Shown here in pieces: positions 33,434 through 42,807 of a DNA stretch of 64,000 nt (its first letter is position 1; each line of letters opens with the position of its first letter). The notes beneath the pieces were generated by a model. That model made no database searches. It saw only the letters and a program-made list of their open reading frames with translations, and was not told the DNA's origin. Both the position numbers and the translations under genes were made by a program. Source of the stretch: Francisella persica ATCC VR-331 (GTDB lineage: Bacteria; Pseudomonadota; Gammaproteobacteria; Francisellales; Francisellaceae); the NCBI RefSeq assembly GCF_001653955.1, contig NZ_CP013022.1, positions 930,001 through 994,000 of the forward strand. The letters run 5' to 3'.

Positions 33434-33864
33434 CTACATCTGTCCGTTATGATATACAGTTGTAAATATAGTAACATAATCTGAACCTAAGTTAATTATA
33501 ATTCCAGAAAATGCTTATTGGCGTGTAATATCATAAGGATATAAATATTCAATAATTTTTTAATCATTTTGTATTATAAATTTTAACGGTAAATATTGTC
33601 TGCATGCAGCTATTGGATTAGTAATACAATTTTGCGTGTTTCAAATTATATTTTTTTTGAAAAAAGTACTGGCATATATATGCTAAACGCACTCTGAAAT
33701 GCTGTAGTATTTGGTTCATTATAGATGTTACCTTTAAAATTCAACAACGTTGTAATGGGGTAATTTATATCTGAACCCATTATTTATATCTATCTACACG
33801 TTATTTGCATATACTGTTATCATACAAAAAATATCGTTATCGATGAGCCTATTTGTTTAATCAT
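33434..33864 (-). pseudogene. Unidentified decayed gene, probably secreted protein
   Basis: On the minus strand an ATG at 33864 starts MIKQIGSSITIFFV, resembling a signal peptide, followed by stops. Further frames carry readable runs: NYPITTLLNFKGNIYNEP, TTAFQSAFSIYMPVLFSKK, and near the end FSGIIINLGSDYVTIFTTVY with a stop at 33434. About 143 codons in all. Family unknown. Confidence 0.4.
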
Positions 33865-34238
33865 AATTCTATCCAAGTTTTATTAATTCATAATTATAAA
33901 TTTTCTGTTCATTCACCTCTGATAGCTGCTCAGTTTACTAATTATCAATGCATATTGAACTTTTAGAAAAAAATCTAAAGTTTGCAAAACTCTCAATTTC
34001 TTTTTTGTGTACAGAACCTAATAAAATAGATTGTTTTAATTATTGTAAGATTTTGTTTTTTCGTTTATTTTTAGTTTAAATAATACCTTAAGCTCGTAGC
34101 TTATATAGTTTTTGAATTTAAGTTAAAGTTAAAATGATAAAGTTTAAGCAAACAGATCAATTATTAAATAAGTTTCTAACTTAGGCTACTTTTATAGTAA
34201 TATTTGTAGTTAAGTTCATAATTTAAAAAATATCTACA
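33865..34238. other. dnaE upstream region, no gene seen
   Basis: AT-rich spacer with stops in all frames that must contain the dnaE promoter. I could not pick a single convincing -35/-10 pair. Confidence 0.5.
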
Positions 34239-37200
34239 ATGATTTCTCACCTTAGAGTTCATACTGGATTTTCTATTGTTGATAGTACAGTGCGCCTAGG
34301 CGATCTTTTTGCAAGAGCAAAAGATAAAAATATTGTTGCGATAGCTCTCACTGATGTGTGTAATTTGTTTGCGGCAATTAAGTTTTATAAACAAGCATTA
34401 GCTAGTGGGATTAAGCCAATCTTTGGTGTGGAACTGAAGATTGATACTGAATTTGGTATTGCTGATTTAGTGTTACTAGCAGAAAACAATTATGGCTATC
34501 AAAATATGGTTAATTTGATTTCTAGAGCATATCAACAAGCAGATAGATTTGGTTCAATCCCTATTATACCTAAAGCTTGGCTTAAAGAGGTAAATCTAGA
34601 ACATATTATTTGCTTAAATGGTGGACAGCATGGGGAGTTAGGCAAAGCTATCTTAGCCAAAGATTATATTAAGGCAGATGAAATTATTACTCAAAACATT
34701 GCGATATTTGGGGCTAATAATTATATTATCGAAATTCATAAGTTAGAGTATGAAAATGAAGGTTTGTATAATGAAAAAGCTCTAGAATATGCAAGTAAGT
34801 ATAATCTCATAGCTGTAGCAACAAACTTAACTGTATTTATGGAAGCAGATGATTATGGTATTCATGAAATTAGAGCTTGTATCAATGAGAAAACAACAAT
34901 CTTAGATGAGTCGCGTAAATCTAAATTTACTAGAGAACAATATCTAAAATCAGCTGATGAAATGTATGAAACTTTCTCTGCACTAACAGTGCTTGTAGAT
35001 AATACTCTAGCGATTGCAAAACGCTGTAATGTCACATTTGAACTAGGCAAGCCATGTTTGCCAACCATAGATATTCCGGTTGGTTTGACAGAAAAAGAAT
35101 ACTTTTCAAAATTATGTTATCAAGGCTTAGGTAAGCGTTTAGAAAAAATATTAGCTAATAAATCAGCTGATAAGCATGAAAATATCACAAAAGTCTATAA
35201 AGATAGGCTACAAAGAGAGATTGATATTATTTGTGATATGGGTTTTCCAGGATACTTTCTAATTGTTGAAGATTTTATCCGTTGGTCAAAAGAAAATAAT
35301 ATCCCAGTAGGACCAGGGCGTGGTTCTGGAGCTGGTTCATTAGTAGCGTATTCTTTGTTAATTACGGATATAGATCCATTACCGTATGGACTACTTTTTG
35401 AGAGATTTTTGAACCCTGAAAGGGTATCAATGCCTGATTTTGATATAGATTTTTGTATCCAAGGTAGGGATAGAGTTATCAAGTACGTTGAGCGAAAATA
35501 TGGCAAAGATAGCGTTGCGCAGATTATAACCTATGGTACGATGGCAGCTAAAGGTGTTGTGCGTGACGTCGTGCGTGTAATGGGACAAAGTTTTAGTTTT
35601 GGTGATAGAATTGCCAAGCTTATTCCAGAAACACCTGGTACAACCTTTAAGAAAATTCTAAAAGAGGGAGAGCCATTATATGATGAAATGCGAGCAAATG
35701 AAGCAATTGCTGATGTTATTGAAAGAGCGCAAAAATTAGAAGGTTTGCCGCGTAGTTTAGGCAAGCATGCTGCAGGTATTGTAATTTCTCCAACGAAAAT
35801 TTCAGATTTTGCACCGATATATTGTGAAGATAAAGGTGGCGATCTTGTTACCCAGTTTGATAAAGGTGATGTTGAAGATGTAGGTTTGGTTAAGTTTGAC
35901 TTTTTAGGGCTAAAAAACTTAACGATTATCAATAATACTATTAAAAGCATTAAGGATAAAAGATCAGCTGATCAAAAGACTTTAGATATTGCTGATATAC
36001 CCTTAGATGACAAAAAAACATTTAAGCTTTTGCAAGCAGGGAACACTACAGGAATATTTCAGCTTGAATCACAGGGTATGCGCCAGATTGTCAAGGATCT
36101 AGGTACTTCTAATTTTAAAGAGATTATTGCCTTAGTGGCATTATATCGCCCTGGGCCGATGGAGAATATTCCTACTTTTATTGATCGTAAGCATGGTAGA
36201 AAAAGAGTTACATACTTGCATCCTCTACTTGAGGAAGTGCTAAAAGAGACTTATGGTATCCCGGTATACCAAGAGCAGGTAATGCAAATGGCACAAAAAC
36301 TAGCTGGATATACACTTGGAGCTGCCGATTTATTACGCCGTGCTATGGGTAAGAAAAAGCCTGAAGAAATGGAGCAACAACGTAAGATTTTTAAAAAAGG
36401 TGCTGCTAAATATCATGGCATCGATGCCAAACTTGCTGATGAAATATTTGACCAAATGGAAGCTTTTGCCGGATATGGTTTTAACAAATCTCATGCTGCT
36501 GCGTATGCACTAATTGCTTATCAAACAGCTTGGCTAAAAGCACATTATCCAGACGAGTATATGGCTGCTTTGATGTCTGGTGATATGGGAAATACTGATC
36601 AACTCGTTAAATTTATCCTAGATTGTAAAAATATGGGTATTACAGTCTTAGAACCAAATATTAATAAAAGTGTCTATGATTGTATAGCTATCTCAAAAGG
36701 TACAATCTTGCTTGGCTTAGGCGCTATCAAAGGACTTGGCAGTGAAGCAGTTAAAAGCATACTTACAGAAAGACAATCAGGTGGAGAGTTTAGCTCAATA
36801 TTTGATCTATGCCGTAGAGTTGATTTACGCAAAGTCAATAAAAAAGCGCTTGAGGCTTTGTGCTTTGCTGGTGCAATCAAAGATATATCTAGAAATAGAG
36901 CTACAGCATTTAACTCTATTGAGAAAGCTATCAAAAATGCGGGTTATGTTAATGAGATGAACGCTGCTGGACAGGATGATTTATTTGGTTTTACAGAGCA
37001 ACAGAGTGATACTGATACAGAGTTTGAAAAAGAATGTATAGTAGAAGAGTGGAACCTCAAAGAGTTACTAATCAATGAGAAAAAAGCTTTAGGAATGTAC
37101 TTTAGTGGGCATATCATTGATGAGGAGAGTCATTGGCGCAATCATGTTAGCTTTAGTGATCTTAATAAGATTCAGCAGCCTAATATGGATGGTAATTTTG

Positions 37201-37718
37201 TGAGAATTATCGCAAGTATGATAACACCAGCTATACGCCGAAAGACTAAAACAGGAAAAGTTCTGTATATCATCAATATTGATGATGAGTTTGATAGAGC
37301 TGATTGTCTGATTAGTGAAGATGTTTTTGCTGCTGTTAAAGATAGCATTCAAGTTGATGATATCGTTGTTGTTGAGGGTAAAGTTAGTTGTGATGTACAG
37401 CGCGAGTGTAATAAACTAAGTGTAGACAAAGTCCAACTAATATCACAATATATTGATGAAAATTTTAGTAAAGTTGAACTAACATTAAGAAGTCAAAATG
37501 TAAATCCAACTAATCTCAAGAAAGTCCTTAGTAATCTCAAGGAAAATATAGACTCAACCAATACTCAAAAACAAAATACCTTAGAGATAACAATTTCTCT
37601 TGATGATGTTGTTGGTAAGTTTGATTATTTACAAAAGCCGTTTTCTATCTACAAATTTGTAAATGATGTTAGCAGGCTAATAGCCGATGGTAGTACTGTT
37701 AGTTTGAGTGTGGTTTAA
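34239..37718 (+). CDS. dnaE: DNA polymerase III alpha subunit
   Basis: The 1159-residue replicative polymerase of the DnaE1 type. The N-terminal PHP domain starts at SHLRVHTGFSIVDS. The palm carries PDFDIDF with the catalytic Asp400 and Asp402 (or 404), and the third Asp lies in VKFDFLGLKNL. GPGRGSGAGSLVAYSL and YGIPVYQEQVMQMAQ are further DnaE signatures. The C-terminal quarter contains the helix-hairpin-helix and the OB fold (about residues 980-1080). Size equals the E. coli protein. It is monocistronic here, flanked on both sides by pseudogenes, and a relic of its start lies 2.17 kb upstream. Confidence 0.97.
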   Translation: MISHLRVHTGFSIVDSTVRLGDLFARAKDKNIVAIALTDVCNLFAAIKFYKQALASGIKPIFGVELKIDTEFGIADLVLLAENNYGYQNMVNLISRAYQQADRFGSIPIIPKAWLKEVNLEHIICLNGGQHGELGKAILAKDYIKADEIITQNIAIFGANNYIIEIHKLEYENEGLYNEKALEYASKYNLIAVATNLTVFMEADDYGIHEIRACINEKTTILDESRKSKFTREQYLKSADEMYETFSALTVLVDNTLAIAKRCNVTFELGKPCLPTIDIPVGLTEKEYFSKLCYQGLGKRLEKILANKSADKHENITKVYKDRLQREIDIICDMGFPGYFLIVEDFIRWSKENNIPVGPGRGSGAGSLVAYSLLITDIDPLPYGLLFERFLNPERVSMPDFDIDFCIQGRDRVIKYVERKYGKDSVAQIITYGTMAAKGVVRDVVRVMGQSFSFGDRIAKLIPETPGTTFKKILKEGEPLYDEMRANEAIADVIERAQKLEGLPRSLGKHAAGIVISPTKISDFAPIYCEDKGGDLVTQFDKGDVEDVGLVKFDFLGLKNLTIINNTIKSIKDKRSADQKTLDIADIPLDDKKTFKLLQAGNTTGIFQLESQGMRQIVKDLGTSNFKEIIALVALYRPGPMENIPTFIDRKHGRKRVTYLHPLLEEVLKETYGIPVYQEQVMQMAQKLAGYTLGAADLLRRAMGKKKPEEMEQQRKIFKKGAAKYHGIDAKLADEIFDQMEAFAGYGFNKSHAAAYALIAYQTAWLKAHYPDEYMAALMSGDMGNTDQLVKFILDCKNMGITVLEPNINKSVYDCIAISKGTILLGLGAIKGLGSEAVKSILTERQSGGEFSSIFDLCRRVDLRKVNKKALEALCFAGAIKDISRNRATAFNSIEKAIKNAGYVNEMNAAGQDDLFGFTEQQSDTDTEFEKECIVEEWNLKELLINEKKALGMYFSGHIIDEESHWRNHVSFSDLNKIQQPNMDGNFVRIIASMITPAIRRKTKTGKVLYIINIDDEFDRADCLISEDVFAAVKDSIQVDDIVVVEGKVSCDVQRECNKLSVDKVQLISQYIDENFSKVELTLRSQNVNPTNLKKVLSNLKENIDSTNTQKQNTLEITISLDDVVGKFDYLQKPFSIYKFVNDVSRLIADGSTVSLSVV

Positions 37719-37842
37719 ATTTTAATATGTTATCCCTAAACTTGTTTGACTAATTTCACTAAGAGCTTTGAATAGTGACGTGTAATAGATGGTTTAGCTA
37801 TATACTTATTAGCTAACATAAATAATGTTTTATATATAAAAG

Positions 37843-38045
37843 TGTTTATATCAGATATTAAGCAAAGGTTTATTAGCATAAAAATATGCTAGTTAATGAC
37901 TTTACTTCATAAACTGGTGTACTACGAAGTAGCAGAAAATATTGAATCTGTAATATTAAGAGAAAAACAGCTTAATTGTTGGCAGAGAGATTGGAAGTTT
38001 AATTTGATTAATCATAAGTTTAGTGATTTTTACTATAGTTTGTAA
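37843..38045 (+). pseudogene. GIY-YIG nuclease relic (UPF0213-like), 3' part
   Basis: The frame reads VFISDIKQRF, a stop, then LHKLVYYEVAENIESVILRE followed by KQLNCWQRDWKFNLI and ends at 38045. This matches the C-terminal half of small GIY-YIG single-domain endonucleases, in which K-L-V-Y-Y-E and A-x-x-R-E-K-Q-L-K-x-W-x-R-x-W-K are the conserved motifs. The N-terminal GIY and YIG strands are gone. One internal stop and a missing 5' half make it nonfunctional. Confidence 0.7.
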
Positions 38046-38109
38046 TAAAATGCTGAATACATACTCAGGATGACTACAAACACTATGTTTAAAATGTATA
38101 TATGTTGTA

Positions 38110-38642
38110 TGAATATCCAAATTTATACAATATAATGATCCAAATAACGAGGTCTTTTATCAAAAATGTAAACCTATAACAGACAAAAAGTGTTGAAATA
38201 CAGAATATCATCACAGATATGCGTGAGAAAATGCATGTTAATGGTTATTGTACTTGCAGCTAACCAGGTTGGCTATGGTTATCAAGTTTTTATGATTGAG
38301 TTCGATAGCTATAATTACAAGGTATCCACTATATTTTGAAAGTGTGCCATACCAAGTATTTATAAACTCCAAGATTACGAAAAAAGCATCAAAGCAAAGA
38401 GTTTTTTGGTATAGTTGTTTTGAGTGTATTAGGTAATAAAAGAGGTAAACTTGCAGCATACACAAAGAGATTGAGTATGCAACATATAACCAAACATAGT
38501 GAGAAAATGGCTGGCAAACTTGATTCTGTAGCTGCTGTAATATTCAAGCATGAATTTAATCATTATTGTCTCTCTCTATGTTGATTTTATACTATAAATA
38601 TGGGATAACGAAGAGCTGCAAGCTAAATTTTCTAGTGGGTGA
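38110..38642 (+). pseudogene. Peptide deformylase, decayed paralogue
   Basis: Segments in three frames run in the order of a deformylase: NDPNNEVFYQKCKPITD, IQNIITDMREKMHVNG, QVGYGYQVFMIEFDS (GLAAPQVG motif region), VPYQVFINSKITKKA, GKLDSVAAVIFKHEFNH (the zinc-binding HExxH motif is still readable) and NEELQAKFSSG. The catalytic EGCLS box has been destroyed by shifts. This would have been a second, divergent Def protein rather than the essential one, which must be elsewhere in the genome. Confidence 0.72.
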
Positions 38643-38988
38643 GCTTAAAGCTTAGCAATTATGATTGATAATGTTAAGTAACGATAGTTAATCCAGCAAG
38701 ATATATGCTAATCTTGTGGATTTGAGATTTTAGTGATTTTGTCACCTTTATTGCTTATATTAATTTGTTATCTTGGATTAATGTGGTACCCATAAGCTGC
38801 TTTTAGCAAAAATTAGTAAAATTTAACAAGTCTAATAAATTTTAAATAGTTAATTAGTTTCTCTATGATACAAAAAAACAGTTGTTATTACATAAGTTAT
38901 GACAATTTGTTAGATGATTTTGAAATGTTTTTTATTGGCTTAATATGTTATTCTATAGAATAATTTTTATTGCTAAAAAAGGATTTTA
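38643..38988. other. Spacer before lolC
   Basis: No gene seen. The sequence AATATGTTATTCTATAGAATAA (38941-38962 approx.) contains a TATTCTATAGAATA palindrome that may be part of the lolC promoter or an operator; it lies about 27 bases before the start codon. Confidence 0.35.
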
Positions 38989-40251
38989 ATGTTTAAGAGC
39001 TTACCACTATTTATTGGATTAAGATATATTCGTGCAAAAAAACGTAATAGGTTTATATCTATTATTTCGGCAATATCATTTTTGGGTATTTCTTTAGGGG
39101 TCGCTGTACTTATCACAGTGATGTCAGTTATGAATGGTTTCGATCAGCAGATTAAGAACAGAATTTTAATGATGGTACCACCTTTAAAGGTTTATCAATT
39201 AGGTGGAGAGGTTACTGACTGGCCAACATTAGCCAAAGAAGTTGAGAAAAGTACCACAAGTGTCACAGCAGCCGCTCCGATAGTGGAGTCACAAGGGTTG
39301 CTTAGTGCAAATACTGCTGGTAGTACTACAGCATTTGTACAAATTCAGGGTATAGAGCCTAAGTATCAAACCAAAATAATCCCTGTAGCTGAGCATATAG
39401 TTGATGGTAAGCTATCATCATTAGATGATAACCAAAGATATAATATAATTTTAGGTAGTGTCTTAGCTAATAATTTAGGTGTTAAAGTTGGTGATAAAGT
39501 CACTTTAATTGTGCCAAAGATTAGCTTAACACCAGCAGGGATGATTCCGAGAATTAAGCAGTTTAGAGTATCTGGGATATTCTCTGTAAGCTATCAATAC
39601 GATGCTTATTATGCTTTGATTAACATCAAAAATGCGCAAAAAGTTTTTGAAACAGGTAATTCGGTATCATCTCTTCAGCTAGGTGTAAAAAATATCTATG
39701 ATGCGCCACTTGTGAAAAACAAGCTTAATGATGGTGCAATCCCCCCTTACTATTTCACTCGTGATTGGACAGATGAGAATAAATCTTTCTTTGATGCCTT
39801 AAAAATGGAAAAAACGATGATGTTTTTTATCCTATTGCTAATAATTACTGTTGCAGTATTTAACTTATTATCATCTTTAGTTATGGTTGTCACCGATAAG
39901 CGTAGTGATATAGCTATTCTTAGAACTATGGGGATGTCATCACGACAAATTATAACGGTATTTATATATCAGGGTTTTATTATTGGATTAATAGGTACAG
40001 TTATTGGTGTATTGCTTGGTATACTTCTTTCAACTTATGCTACAGAGATAGTTAATTTTATCCAGAATGTTACTGGTAAGCAATTTTTAAGTGCAAGTGT
40101 TTATCTTATAAATTATATTCCATCAGAGTTAATGTGGTCAGATGTTCTAAAAGTTACTTTAGTTTCTATGTTTTTAAGTTTCTTAGCGACACTTTATCCT
40201 GCTTGGAGTGCTTCTAAGGTTCAGCCAGTGGAGGCATTAAGATATGAATGA
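38989..40251 (+). CDS. lolC: Lipoprotein-releasing ABC transporter permease (LolC/LolF)
   Basis: A 420-residue inner-membrane protein. One N-terminal membrane helix (about 24-47), a periplasmic domain of about 220 residues, and three C-terminal helices (about 270-295, 317-345, 380-405) give the LolC/E topology. With LolD it extracts lipoproteins from the inner membrane for transfer to LolA. Francisella carries one permease gene that acts as both LolC and LolE (called LolF), and here too no second permease gene follows. It overlaps lolD by 8 bases. Confidence 0.93.
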   Translation: MFKSLPLFIGLRYIRAKKRNRFISIISAISFLGISLGVAVLITVMSVMNGFDQQIKNRILMMVPPLKVYQLGGEVTDWPTLAKEVEKSTTSVTAAAPIVESQGLLSANTAGSTTAFVQIQGIEPKYQTKIIPVAEHIVDGKLSSLDDNQRYNIILGSVLANNLGVKVGDKVTLIVPKISLTPAGMIPRIKQFRVSGIFSVSYQYDAYYALINIKNAQKVFETGNSVSSLQLGVKNIYDAPLVKNKLNDGAIPPYYFTRDWTDENKSFFDALKMEKTMMFFILLLIITVAVFNLLSSLVMVVTDKRSDIAILRTMGMSSRQIITVFIYQGFIIGLIGTVIGVLLGILLSTYATEIVNFIQNVTGKQFLSASVYLINYIPSELMWSDVLKVTLVSMFLSFLATLYPAWSASKVQPVEALRYE

Positions 40252-40939
40252 TGTTGTTTTAAGTTGCAAAAATGTTTCAAAAAAATATACAGAATTTAAA
40301 ACTGATATAGCTATCTTAAAAGATGTAAACCTTGAAATTAAAAAAAGTGAAAAAATTGCTATCCTCGGATTATCTGGATCAGGTAAGACTACACTATTAA
40401 ATGTTTTAGGTGGACTAGATAAATGTAGTGCAGGTGAAGTATATCTGATGGGTGAGAGGTTTGATAATCAGTCTGTAAATAAGCGTGCAAAAATGCGCAA
40501 TAAGCATTTAGGCTTTATTTATCAATTACATCATTTATTGCCAGAGTTTACAGCTATTGAAAATGTGATGATTCCATTAGTTATTACTAAAAAATATAGT
40601 AAAAAAGAGTCGATCAAACTTGTTAATAAAATTCTCACAAAAGTTGGTCTTGAGCATCGTGCTCATCATAAACCAGCTGAGCTTTCAGGTGGGGAGCGTC
40701 AGCGAGTGGCTATTGCTAGAGCATTGGTTACAAATCCAAACTGTATTCTTGCAGATGAGCCTACTGGTAATCTAGATAGTCAAAGATCAGAGAGTATATT
40801 TGCATTGATGCAACAGCTTAGTGATGATTTTGGGACTAGTTTTGTGATTGTCACACATGATGAAAAATTAGCTAGTCGTATGAATAAAATTTATAGCTTA
40901 GTAGATGGTGAATTAGAATTAGTCGAAAAGTCTAACTAG
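40244..40939 (+). CDS. lolD: Lipoprotein-releasing ABC transporter ATPase
   Basis: A 231-residue ATPase. Walker A is GLSGSGKTT (about residues 43-51), the signature is LSGGERQR and Walker B is CILADEPTGNLDS, all typical of the LolD/MacB subfamily. It powers lipoprotein release by the permease encoded directly upstream, with which it overlaps by 8 bases. Confidence 0.95.
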   Translation: MNDVVLSCKNVSKKYTEFKTDIAILKDVNLEIKKSEKIAILGLSGSGKTTLLNVLGGLDKCSAGEVYLMGERFDNQSVNKRAKMRNKHLGFIYQLHHLLPEFTAIENVMIPLVITKKYSKKESIKLVNKILTKVGLEHRAHHKPAELSGGERQRVAIARALVTNPNCILADEPTGNLDSQRSESIFALMQQLSDDFGTSFVIVTHDEKLASRMNKIYSLVDGELELVEKSN

Positions 40940-41398
40940 ATTGTGGTTGCTATATTTTTACACTGCACTAATATATAGTTATTTCTATAAGTTCTAAAAT
41001 TATGAAGACTGTTGTATTTGTCTATAAAGACACTCTAAAGTAATATAAATAAAAATTTTTACTAAAACTTAAAACCATCATGAGTATCATATTTAACAGT
41101 TGATGATTTTCTGAAGTTGTTGAAATTCTTGAAGAAGATTCTAGGATATTCTAAATCGTTTTAGATAGAGCTAGTTTCAATATTGAATTTTCATAATATT
41201 GCCCACTTGATACAAAAGTTGCAAATATTTGTGGCATCTGATTATAGTCAAAGTATTAAGCTTAATTTGTGTGACTTTAATCTAAATATCAACTTTTATA
41301 CAGTATGATGTCTTAGCAGGTGAGGATTCTGACTTTCATCATAAAACTATCACAAATTACTTTAACTTATAATATTAAAACCTTTAACTTATTGAATT
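40940..41398. other. Spacer upstream of truncated gcvT
   Basis: Where the first 60 or so codons of gcvT should be, there is unrelated AT-rich DNA with stops in all frames (a TGA at 41393-41395 is in frame just before the surviving part). I see neither a glycine riboswitch nor a readable gene, though some runs (HLIQKLQIFVASDYSQS near 41210) may be former coding sequence. Confidence 0.45.
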
Positions 41399-42289
41399 AT
41401 GTTTTTACGTCATCTTTTAGCTAATGATGTCGTTAAACTACAAGAAAATAAAGCTCAATATGGCTGTATGCTAAATCATAATGCTGGTATTGTTGATGAT
41501 TTGATTACTTATAAAGTTGATGCTGAACATTTTAGAATTGTTGTAAATGCTGGCAATAGAGAGTCAGATGTTGCATGGTTTATGGAAAATGCTAAATATT
41601 TTGATGTTACAATAATTACACAGACTGATCTAGCTATAGTTGCAGTACAAGGGCCAAAAGCTGTTGAGGTTCTTAAGCGTGTTGTTACTAAAGAAATTGC
41701 TGCTGAAATTGAAACACTTAAGCCTTTTTCATTTAAGTTTTTTAGTAAATGGATGATAGCGCGCACTGGTTATACGGGTGAAGATGGTTTTGAGGTAATT
41801 CTCCCTGCAGCGCAGGTAAAAAAAATCTGGAATAATCTGCTTGAAAGTGGCGCAAGACCTGCAGGTTTAGGTGCTCGTGATACGCTAAGATTAGAGGTAG
41901 GAATGCATCTATATGGTGCTGATATAGATACATCTACAACACCTTTAGAAAGGGGCTTGGGCTGGAGCGTTGATTTATCTGACCAGCATAGAGATTTTAT
42001 TGGTAAGAAAGCATATCTTACTAAAAAAGCACAAGGATTTGATACTAAGTGGGTTGGTGTAGTACTAAAAGCAAAAGGTGTCCTTAGAGCAGGTCAAGAG
42101 ATTGATTTTGATAATGGTGAAAAAGGCTATATAACAAGTGGTAGCTTTTCGCCAACTTTAAAAGTTGCTATTGCATTAGCTTATGTGCCTAAACAAGCTA
42201 ATAACTCTGTGGTAAATATCAGAGGTAAAGAGCTAGAGATTGAGTTAGTTAAACCAAAGTTTGTTAAAAATGGTAAATCTTTGATATAA
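41399..42289 (+). pseudogene. gcvT: Aminomethyltransferase (T protein), N-terminus missing
   Basis: The open frame of 296 codons matches GcvT from the FLRxLLANDV motif onward, through [41 protein letters not shown] and the C-terminal SFSPTL domain. GcvT proteins are about 360 residues; here roughly the first 60, with the folate-site element HMTxxD, are absent and cannot be found in any upstream frame. The ATG at 41399 is an internal Met of the former gene with no ribosome site. The remaining protein might be made but is unlikely to be active. First gene of a decayed gcvTHP cluster. Confidence 0.75.
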
Positions 42290-42341
42290 AGTACATAAGG
42301 TTCTTCAAAACAATTAATAGTAGTCAATACGGAGTTATAAA

Positions 42342-42769
42342 ATGTTAAATGTTCCTAAAGAATTAAAATATACAAAGTCGCATGAGTGGGTCAAAATAGA
42401 TGGCGATGAAGTGACTATAGGTATTACAGCGCATGCACAGTCTTTATTAGGTGATTTAGTCTATATTGAGTTACCAGAAGTAGGCAAAGAGAGTTTGCTA
42501 CTGGTGATGATATTTGTGTCGTTGAGTCTGTCAAAGGAGCCTTTGATGTACATGCTCCTTTTGATGGTGAGGTAATTGAAATTAATGAATCTTTGATTGA
42601 TAATCCTTCACAAGTAAATCATACACCATATAAAGATGGTTGGTTATTTAAACTTAAAATTTCTTATGAATTTCATTTAGCTGACTTGTTAACTGCTGAT
42701 ACTTATGCAAAAACTCTTGAGGATGCAAAAACTCTTGAGGATGCAAAAACAACAAATCTATTTTTTTAA
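42342..42769 (+). pseudogene. gcvH: Glycine cleavage H protein, frameshifted
   Basis: The first 51 residues are normal GcvH ([20 protein letters not shown]). Near 42497, in AAAGAGAGTTTGC, the frame slips; the next frame continues [20 protein letters not shown], which holds the lipoyl-lysine in ESVK, and runs to 42769. The simplest cause is a two-base AG expansion (or one-base loss). The C-terminus also carries an 18-base tandem duplication. Without a shift the product ends after 77 residues before the lipoylation site, so it cannot act as carrier. Confidence 0.85.
42707..42750 (+). repeat. 18-bp tandem repeat in the gcvH 3' end
   Basis: The unit GCAAAAACTCTTGAGGAT occurs at 42707-42724 and 42725-42742, with a partial third copy at 42743-42750. 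In the original frame it encodes repeats of AKTLED. A replication slippage product. Confidence 0.95.
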
Positions 42770-42807
42770 TCTTTTTATAAAATCTTGTACAAAGACGTGG
42801 GGGAAGT

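Noticed and set aside
38238-38465. Minus-strand ORF of 75 codons
   Set aside because: Antisense to the peptide deformylase relic, which explains the conservation seen in this region.
40940-41398. Glycine riboswitch upstream of gcvT
   Set aside because: I could not find the two aptamer cores or a hairpin-rich leader; the region appears to be unrelated DNA.
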